A stretch of 64,000 bases of DNA from Ctena decussata. Its lineage: Eukaryota > Mollusca > Bivalvia > Lucinida > Lucinidae. Shown here one piece after another: positions 56,868 through 64,000 of this stretch (position 1 is its first letter; the number at the start of each line of letters is the position of its first letter). A model generated the notes under the pieces. It saw only the letters and a list, made by a program, of their open reading frames with translations. It had not been told where the DNA came from and searched no databases. The translations under genes and the position numbers were made by a program. The stretch covers positions 50,027,454 through 50,091,453 of the forward strand of contig OZ022502.1 in assembly GCA_963989385.1 (NCBI GenBank), written 5' to 3'.

Positions 56868-58953
56868 CAAGGGGCGTTCGAAAAGTTTTGCAAATGGCCT
56901 CATGACTTTCTTTAAGGGCATGCTGGGCATAACTGCCATGCATGTACTGAAAGCACTGCATTTTGTCTTTACAATGATACCAAACACTTTACAAAGAAAC
57001 TTTTCCTTATTGAGTTACAACGCATTTTAATAGGTCCCAGTCATTCCACTGGGCTTTTTATACATAAAATCTTTTTAGTGTTAGGCATTCAAGTCAAATA
57101 TCCTTGTAAATGCAAAACTAATCTTTGTCATTTGCTTGTCCATCGTTGCCTACAATATCCATACAAAAGTTAGAAGGGTGGCAACTGTTATCGATTTATT
57201 CCTTGCAAGGCGATGCGCCGTTCTGATGACGTTAATGAAATTTACGTTAACGTCATATTTGAAAGCTTGTAGAGACTTCATTTTTTGCATTAATTTGAAT
57301 TTATTGACCGGTTTTCTTTGACCCGTGTAAATGCTCTTGCTGACAAGATATTGAATGCTTATACATTTGTTCTCATTACAAAATCATTAAAGGGGGAGTT
57401 CCAAATCTGCCCACGCATGGATTTTCTTGTTACTTTGCATGATTAATATCTTGAACCTTACAACAGCAAATATGCATTTATTTATCTAAGTTTAGACTTT
57501 AAGTTCTCATGAGAGCCGCTTGAAGTACTCCCATTTTGTTGTGATACCTGCCTTATAATTAATCAATCATAAATCATCAGCTTGATTCAATTTCAAAAAG
57601 TGTGAACTAGAATAGTAAAAGGGTTCCATATGAACATCTTTGATTCCATTTATGCTAATGCAAACATGCAAACTAAACTTTTTTAAAAACATTAAGTCAG
57701 AAAATATGGCTAAAAGCGACACTAAAACTATTAAAAAACAAAAAGCATCCCAAAATTTATGTATGTTTCAGTCATTGTCAACCTATGAAATTTCCTGAAA
57801 AATAGGCCAGATGTTTCCTCTTTATACCAGAGGAATTTCATGAAATTTGAAAACCGGTAACATTGTCAAATAATGCATGATATAGATGAAGGTGATTTGA
57901 AAGTCTAAAATGCATGTCACATTTAAGTGTTAATATGTTCATAGAAGCACTTCATTTTCTAGTAATAATAAAAGCAACTTAAACTACAACCATAATAAAA
58001 AGCTCCATATGCAGATATATTGATCTATTTTGTGTGAGAAATAAATGGAAAATTAAATTAACACCGACCACTCGACAGCGTATAAAGAAAAATAAATACA
58101 ACATTTGACCTACAAGAATAAATATTTCACCTGACATTTTTACTCATCAAGGAGACCAAGTGTGCCAAATTATTTTGAAATCCATGCATAAATGTAGAAG
58201 TAATAGCTGGGACAAGCTCAACTGTTTTATCATTTAACCTTCTAATGTGACCTTGACCTTGGACCTACCAGAATAAATGCTTCAAATGACACTTTTACTC
58301 ATCAAGGAGGACAACTGTGCCAAATTATTTTGAAATTCATCCGTAAATATAGAAGAAATGGTCTGGACAAGCTCTATTTATGACCATTGTATCATTTGAC
58401 ATTCAAAAATGACTAATCAAAATGTTGTAATTTAACAATTAAAATAGATGGATCAGCAAATATTTCACAAAGGCAATAGTAATGTCCTAGACAATCACTA
58501 TGCATAATATTATGGAATTCGGTGCGTGGGCAGAACCCTATGTAAATTTCCTATAGGGTGGAACTCCCCCTTTGAGAAGATATGGAAAAATTGCTACTAC
58601 ATAAAGTACGGATAATCCATATTCCCGGGCCTGTATGCAACGTAGATTAAAAATAATTTCCGCGATATTAACAGAACAAAATTGTCTGGGCATTATCTTT
58701 AACCAACAAAGATAAAAAAAAAACTAAGACTGCTGATATATAAATTACGGCCTACTAAACTATAATTCTGCAGTGTTTTTAGGGTATACCTCTTTCAAAG
58801 AAGTTAAAAATGCGCCCTTTTAATAAAAAATACACCGTGTTTGCAGACTTTTTACGCATATCACAGCTGTGTGTAATGTTACAATCAGAAGTTCGTCTGT
58901 ATGGTGGTTGCCGAGAAATTACGTCATTTGCAAAACTTTCCGAATGCCCCTCG
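56868..58953. mobile_element. mariner-like element with 29 bp TIRs and TA target duplication
   Basis: The left TIR (56868-56896) begins CAAGGGGCGTTCGAAAAG and the right (58925-58953), inverted, CGAGGGGCATTCGGAAAG. They differ at three of 29 positions and both end TTTTGCAAATG. TA lies outside each end, as expected of Tc1/mariner insertion. Outside those, the host repeat reads continuously from ATATAGTCAACA to TATGTATGTTATTC. After removing the element nested at 57389-58574 about 0.9 kb remains. No transposase motif was seen, so this is non-autonomous. A remnant of the family is at 9491-9627. Confidence 0.8.
57389..58574. mobile_element. 1.2 kb TIR element nested inside the mariner-like element
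   Basis: The ends are AAAGGGGGAGTTCCA (57389-57403) and its inverse TGGAACTCCCCCTTT (58559-58573). Inside each terminus lies a second inverted motif: CTGCCCACGCA at about 57407-57417 and TGCGTGGGCAG near 58523-58533. The body contains a repeated segment: ATTTTTACTCATCAAGGAG near 58136 and TTTTACTCATCAAGGAG near 58292, with TGTGCCAAATTATTTTGAAA after each. No reading frame encodes a transposase. A partial second copy is at 35986-36405. Confidence 0.8.
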
Positions 58954-59213
58954 TATGTATGTTATTCAAGAGGATCTAATTTTGCTATCATCATTTGGTA
59001 GTGGGGGGAGGTTAACAGACCAGACTACTCATCCACAGTTATGCACATGTTCAATGCATGTGTGAACTGTGTTGCAAGTTTCATATCCCTATTTCAAATA
59101 CAGTAGGAGGAGTTACGGAGACAAGAACAGTACTACAAAGTGTGACGGACGGACGGACGTATGGACAAGGGCAAAACTATATACCCCTCCCACTTCGTGG
59201 CGGGGGCATAAAA
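58954..59213 (+). mobile_element. tandem-unit element, right part with terminal hairpin
   Basis: The outer repeat resumes with GTTCAATGCATGTGTGAACT, GTGTTGCAAGTTTCATATCC and CAGTAGGAGGAGTTACGGAG. It runs through a (GACG)n tract (59142-59157) to a hairpin CCCCTCCCAC-TTCG-TGGCGGGGG (about 59184-59206) followed by CATAAAAA. This is the terminal structure also seen near 11849-11874 and 12430-12456. Confidence 0.75.
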
Positions 59214-59349
59214 ATGACGTTTTCGAGGTCAGATATTTTGAAAATGACAACGGCGATTCCCTTTTTCATTACATTTTCCGAAAGAGGGACTAAAATGTTA
59301 AAGATAGGGAAGTTGGACTGTGTTTTGTCAATTACTCCCACCTCAACTT

Positions 59350-60312
59350 AACTGTATTTATTTACTTTTGCACCAAAATCTTATATAAGTTCCATAAACT
59401 ATGTAAGCATTTTCCAATATAAAGCACCAGAAAGCGAATCTGGCATTGTCGTAAAAATTTCAAGCACAACCCAAGGTCATCATTTGAGCAATTTTGGGCC
59501 AAAATCTTCAAAACTTTCCATGAAATCTTATGTTCTCGCATTTACTCATATTTGACCTTGCTGTAAGTTCAATGTCAACCCAAGGTCACCGTCTGAACAA
59601 GCTTGGTAGTACTCAAGTACCCGATGCTACATACCAAGTTTCAAGGCCATCAGTCAATGGTGCTGGAGAAAAGGGTTTTACCATATATGGCTGTGCAGCC
59701 ATGCTGGTCATGTGACCTAAACCGTTTGAAAATAGTTTTGTTTCCTTAGCCCCTAGAGGCTCTGTATGAAATTTGTTTACAATTGGCCCAGTGACTTTTG
59801 AGGAAAGGGTATGAAATTGTCAAAATATGAGATTTCATGGTCAAAGTTCAAAGAATGACCTTGACCTCATGTACTCACAATTCGTGATGTACTCATTACT
59901 ATGTCTGTATATACCAATTTTTAGTTCAAAATTTTCAAAACTTTCTATGGAATCGTTTGTTCTAGAATTTTCCCATACTTGACCTTGCCTTAAAAAGTCG
60001 AGGTCAGCCCAAAGTGATCATTTGAACAATCGTGATAGTACTCAGGAATCTGATGCTATATATCAACTTTCAAGGCCATCGATTATTTCGTTCTTGAGAA
60101 GATTTGTAAAGGTTTTTGCCATATATGGGCATAGCGGCAATGTTGCCAAGACCGTTTGAATAAATTTTTGTTCCCTCAGTCCCTAGAGGCTCTATATGAA
60201 ATTTGGTTACAATTGGCCCAGTGGCTTTTGAGGAGATGTGTAAACTATCACAATAGGAAAGACCAGGGTCAAAGGTCAAACAATGACCTTGACCTCTTGT
60301 ACATGTCACAGA
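59350..60312 (+). mobile_element. GACCTTGACC-type repeat, two units
   Basis: The standard block order is present: CATATTTGACCTTGCTGTAA, AACCCAAGGTCACCGTCTGA, ACTCAAGTACCCGATGCTAC, CCATATATGGCTGTG, GGTCATGTGACCTAAACCG, TTAGCCCCTAGAGGCTCTG, TTTACAATTGGCCCAGTG, and again from about 59900. It breaks off after TGACCTTGACCTCTTGTAC near 60302. Both flanking termini are missing. Confidence 0.7.
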
Positions 60313-60528
60313 GTGAAAATATTTCATCTAAAAAATCCTTCACTTAATTCTCCCACAGTCCAATATATCATATATTTCATGTCACTCCACTCATTTTTCC
60401 TATAGCTCAAATACCTTTAAGCATTATTTTAAAAATAAGCGCATATCCATTTCCGGTTTTTGTCCTTATGTAATTTAGCGCTTCACTTCACTGACTCACT
60501 TTGCATGCGCAAGCACAACCTTTGCGCC

Positions 60529-60805
60529 CTGTCAGTCTTTCATGGTCTCTGGCAGTGGTAGGACTTACGTCCACCTCTAAGGACAAAAATTCATGTGTTC
60601 CTTTTACTTAAGGAATTCATATTATATTATTACAGGTATGTGCGTACTATTTTATATCTTCATCTAGTGATAATTTGGATATTTATGTAATTTGTGTCCA
60701 TCAGTAAATATTTGCTAAATTGTGTATTTCCCTTCTTTGGGCCTCGTACTGCCCAAGCTGCCGGTCAGTCTTTAATTTTCTCTGGCAGGGGTAGGACTTA
60801 CGTCC
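60529..60805 (+). repeat. 44 bp direct repeat, 233 bp apart
   Basis: 60529-60572 and 60762-60805 match at 39 of 44 positions. Both contain GTCAGTCTTT, TCTCTGGCAG and GGTAGGACTTACGTCC. They could be tandem units of an eroded element. Nothing coding lies between. Confidence 0.7.
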
Positions 60806-62339
60806 TTTCTGTCTCAGACAGAATTGAATCTTAAAGCTTGAGATTGATTGAATGTGGCACAGTTCCTTGTTGAATGTAAAGCCATCTAGGTCATAAAAAG
60901 TTATAAATAACCCCACCCACTATAATCTGCCTTAAAATCTGAAGTGAATTTTTGCAAGTCAGTAGCCGAATTGCACAAAACGTATGTCATACTGATGACT
61001 TTCCTTAGCGTAAACATGCTACAAGTTAGAATACTGATGCAAAGCCCAAAACAAATGCACAACGAGCAGAATACTACATGCATAATAACACAATACATGT
61101 ATAATAACACAAACAGTGCAACATACTTATGAATAGTCTTTGTAAATTTCCTCTACAATAAAAATTGCCTTTGAATATTGATTTCAGACAGAGGATTCTA
61201 TGAAGATCCTAATTATATGTTGGGTCTTTGTTGAAAAATGGGAGGAGCTTACATGAATCCTCTGTATTACGCAATTTATTAGCTGTGTTGTAAAAAACAG
61301 AAAGATCCGAGGCTGTTTTGAGCATTTTACCAGTTTCCAGAGTTCAATAGAGCACGAATGCAAGATTCTATTCATTATATCTTCTCCCCTTCTCATCCAA
61401 CCATCCTGGGCATTACCCTATTTCCAGTTGTGCATATTCAGATGTCCATAATAACAGGAGGCTTTTGTAAAGTAGATCATGTTGGGTAAGTTTCTGAAAA
61501 ATCCCTCTCAATTCAGAATTTAGACTTTCATCACGATTCTAGGCAACTGACTTATCCGTGTGATGATTTAATCACGAATACCTAAAATCACTTATTATAT
61601 TCTCAGTAAGTAACGTGCAAAATATTTGTCTAAGGTTGTACCGTTATGTTTGACTATTCATTCCATTTTGATTGCTAAGCAAAATTCTGTCAGCCAGTCT
61701 ACGAATAGATCAATTAGGTTGGGACAGTAACAGATATCCCTTACAGGAGAAATTACTATTGAAACAGCAGGCTTCTGTAAGTCACTTGTTCATCTATTTG
61801 AAACATTTAGTTTTAGAACAACGAAAATCATTTTTGGAGAGGGGTGTAATTTCTCAGATACGAAAATGACTTTATGGCTCTTGTTCTATGACCATTGAAT
61901 CAAAGGCTTATCATTCTGTCACAACTGAAACTGAAGTTACAGTGAACTCTTGTTCTCTAAATATCAGAAAATCATCAGATTCTGATGATTTTTAATGAAC
62001 AAAGCTTCTTTAGATTTGAAGTTATCTAACGGACCCAATTTTCATGGGGAATACTTTCATTATTTCTGTATACTGTCTGATGACGCTTTATATTATACCA
62101 AGTTCCATGAAAATTTTTTGAACAGTTTTGACGTTACATTGTGGTTATGAATTGTAGAGTGGCATAATTCCAGCAAAACTGGTATAGGAATGGAAAATCT
62201 TGGTCGCTGCATCTGTGTACCAAGTTCATTAAAATACTTTCAACTGTTTAAAAGCTGTGTATCGGTTGACAGACAGTAGGACATAGAGACAACTGTGAGA
62301 CACAAGAGCTGTCACCGGACTGCAAAGCTCGTCTGAACT
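60806..62339. other. unassigned AT-rich stretch
   Basis: No gene, RNA or terminal repeat was recognised. Reading frames are 70 residues or fewer and not bounded by splice signals. Confidence 0.45.
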
Positions 62340-63232
62340 GAAAATTGTCCATCATGAACTCAAGGCTCTAAGAATGTGACCTTGACCTTCAAGATCTTTT
62401 AGGAAACTAGTAAAACGTTGAAGCAGTGTCTGACATCTGTCCAAGTATAAAGTATTTCCATGCAGGCACTGTAAACCTTCAGAAAACTCTACCACAGAAT
62501 TTTTGAATCTGTGATCTTGATCTACATGTCACCAAGGGCGGTGGGGATGGTACTGTGTAATTATCGCGACCAGCATCTAACAGAGTTCTCAGTATTGTCG
62601 CATCAAGTGGATCCATACACACTCTGTGAGAACACTGTGTCTTTAAGAAATTACAACAAAATCCAAGTCCATGACCCTGATCTCAGTCAAAAAGGGAGGG
62701 GTGGGGCGGGGGTGGGGATAGTATTGCTTAGACCATTCCCTAACATCTGTGAAGTTTAGAGTAAATCAATCAAAGGGTTAAGGAGATGTGGATCTTGAAA
62801 ACAACTTTGACTAAGAATATCCCGAATTGCAATATAAAATTTCAAGTCCATGACCTTGGCTTAAGACCACGGAGTGTTTTGGGGTGGTACTGTATGAAAT
62901 TTTAGACCATAATCTTAATTTGTGAGAGTATAAGGGTTATGGAGCTAGAAGTCTTCAAGAAACTTTAAGAACACCCCATATTTCAACATGAAATTGCCAA
63001 GTCCATGACTTTGACCCCAAGGTCATTGATGGGGCAAGGGTGTAAAAATTAACATCATTTTATAGCATCAGTGAAAATATCAACTTAAACTATCAATGTG
63101 TTAAGGAGATATGGGTGTTTACATAAAACATCCAAGAGGTGGACATGGACGCGGATGCAGACGCGTAGGCTGACGCTGATACCGGCGTGACAACAATAGA
63201 TCTTCCTGAACGTCGTCCAGGCGAGCTAAAAC
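62340..63232 (+). mobile_element. tandem-unit element ending in GAGCTAAAA
   Basis: Units with AAGTCCATGACCTTGACC, GGGGCGGGGTGGTACTG-like and TAAGGAGATATGG recur, the AAGTCCATGAC marker lying near 62665, 62843 and 62998 (178 and 155 bp). The end has GACATGGACGCGGATGCAGA, CGCGTAGGCTGACGC and GTCCAGGCGAGCTAAAA (about 63216-63232), the common right terminus of the superfamily. Non-coding. Confidence 0.6.
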
Positions 63233-63451
63233 AATGGTTTCTTTCCAGAGGAGTGGGCGGGGTGGGGAGGTGGCTGTTAGGTGGAAAGTACCTGGGGGAC
63301 AGGAGGTATAATTTCCAAATTTTGAACCAGAAAATTAAATCATTTTACCATACTGTCATGGATGCCATCAACTAATATCCAAAAGCATGTCCAAGTTAAC
63401 TGCATATTTACCTTCTGGTGGATTATCCTTTCAACACATGAAGTATTTAGC

Positions 63452-63522
63452 CGGGCCACATAGTGCAGTCGGTAGCGCGTCTGACTTTAGAGCCAGAGGT
63501 CCTTGGTTCGATATGAGTTATT
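63452..63522 (+). repeat. tRNA-like pseudogene or SINE head
   Basis: GGGCCACATAGTGCAGTCGG and TAGCGCG resemble a tRNA 5' half with A box. TCTGACTTTAGAGCCAGA resembles an anticodon arm. GGTCCTTGGTTCGA begins a B box. The T arm then fails (TATGAG in place of the pairing strand) and no acceptor complement follows, so a working tRNA is unlikely. Confidence 0.5.
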
Positions 63523-64000
63523 AATACCTTAAAATCAATTTATTTCAGTGCCGTTTCCTCCGAAAATATGATGCATTTGAAAACCTGCTATATTGTGAAA
63601 ACAATCAACCACCGGATACAGAGTCAGTCTTTGTTGCTATGGTTACAAAACGAAACAAATGCACGTGCAAATTATATATCAGTGGAGAAAAGGATAAGTT
63701 GACTGACACAAATATTTGATAGTCCTACTTATAAATGAGGAAATGGCTGTTGAAAACTTACAAAATTAGAAAATTTCATCCGTCAAAACCTTGTTGCCGT
63801 GGCAACAGTATTTTTCTCAATAACTCGCATACTGACTGACATTTTCAAAAAAATAAAATACCAAGTCTTTTCATAAGCAAAAGCCTATTTCCTGACAAAA
63901 TATGAACAATATTAAAAGTTTTGACTTTCCATAAAATTCGCAATGCTTACAGTCAGCCACTCTTAACATACATTAATTTTATATCATGTGTTTTGAAGGA
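63523..64000. other. unassigned stretch at the window end
   Basis: AT-rich, with no recognised gene or repeat. Confidence 0.45.

Overview
The window is eukaryotic, AT-rich and almost wholly non-coding. It has no operon-like gene packing, no rRNA and no long intact reading frame. The repeat content points to a bivalve mollusc, probably a clam-like heterodont. That is an inference, based on tens of kilobases of diverged repeats built round GACCTTGACC/AAGGTCAAGGTCA, internal 145-180 bp tandem units ending in (ACGG)n tracts and a short hairpin (the plan of the oyster Pearl elements), several tRNA-derived SINE families, and an APE plus reverse-transcriptase LINE.

Only two segments look like host coding exons. 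Both are on the minus strand, at 38381-38710 and 31394-31750. Each is open from splice acceptor to donor, each is a symmetric phase 1-1 exon of 330 or 357 bp, and each encodes a helical domain of about 110-119 residues that resembles a CARD (death-fold) domain. They are probably two neighbouring internal exons of one innate-immunity or apoptosis type gene. The 6.6 kb intron between them is filled with transposons. No first or last exon was found.

Layout. 1-7.3 kb: tRNA-derived SINEs, GACGTC-rich palindromes, a field of GGCACCATTGGC inverted motifs, and a 592 bp element with 52 bp terminal inverted repeats. 7.6-16 kb: a chain of Pearl-like tandem-unit elements holding a mariner-like remnant, a 22 bp LINE tail insertion and a SINE with target duplication. 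16.7-20.4 kb: a 3.7 kb decayed LINE on the plus strand with a 10 bp target duplication. 20.4-31.1 kb: more GACCTTGACC-type elements. 31.4-38.7 kb: the CARD-like exons, with a second decayed LINE (minus strand, 32.1-35.5 kb) that is itself split by a SINE. 38.9-51 kb: further repeats of both orientations and an AT-rich, nearly repeat-free stretch at 41-45 kb. 52.4-52.7 kb: a foldback element with perfect 36 bp arms. 53.1-55 kb: a minus-strand 165 bp tandem-unit element. 55.8-59.2 kb: a three-level nest of transposons. 59.3-63.2 kb: further repeat arrays. Near 63.5 kb: a tRNA-like fragment.

The content is best read as a record of insertions. Target duplications and interrupted units give an order of events: the tandem-unit elements are the oldest layer, LINEs, SINEs and TIR elements landed in them, and SINEs then landed in the LINEs.
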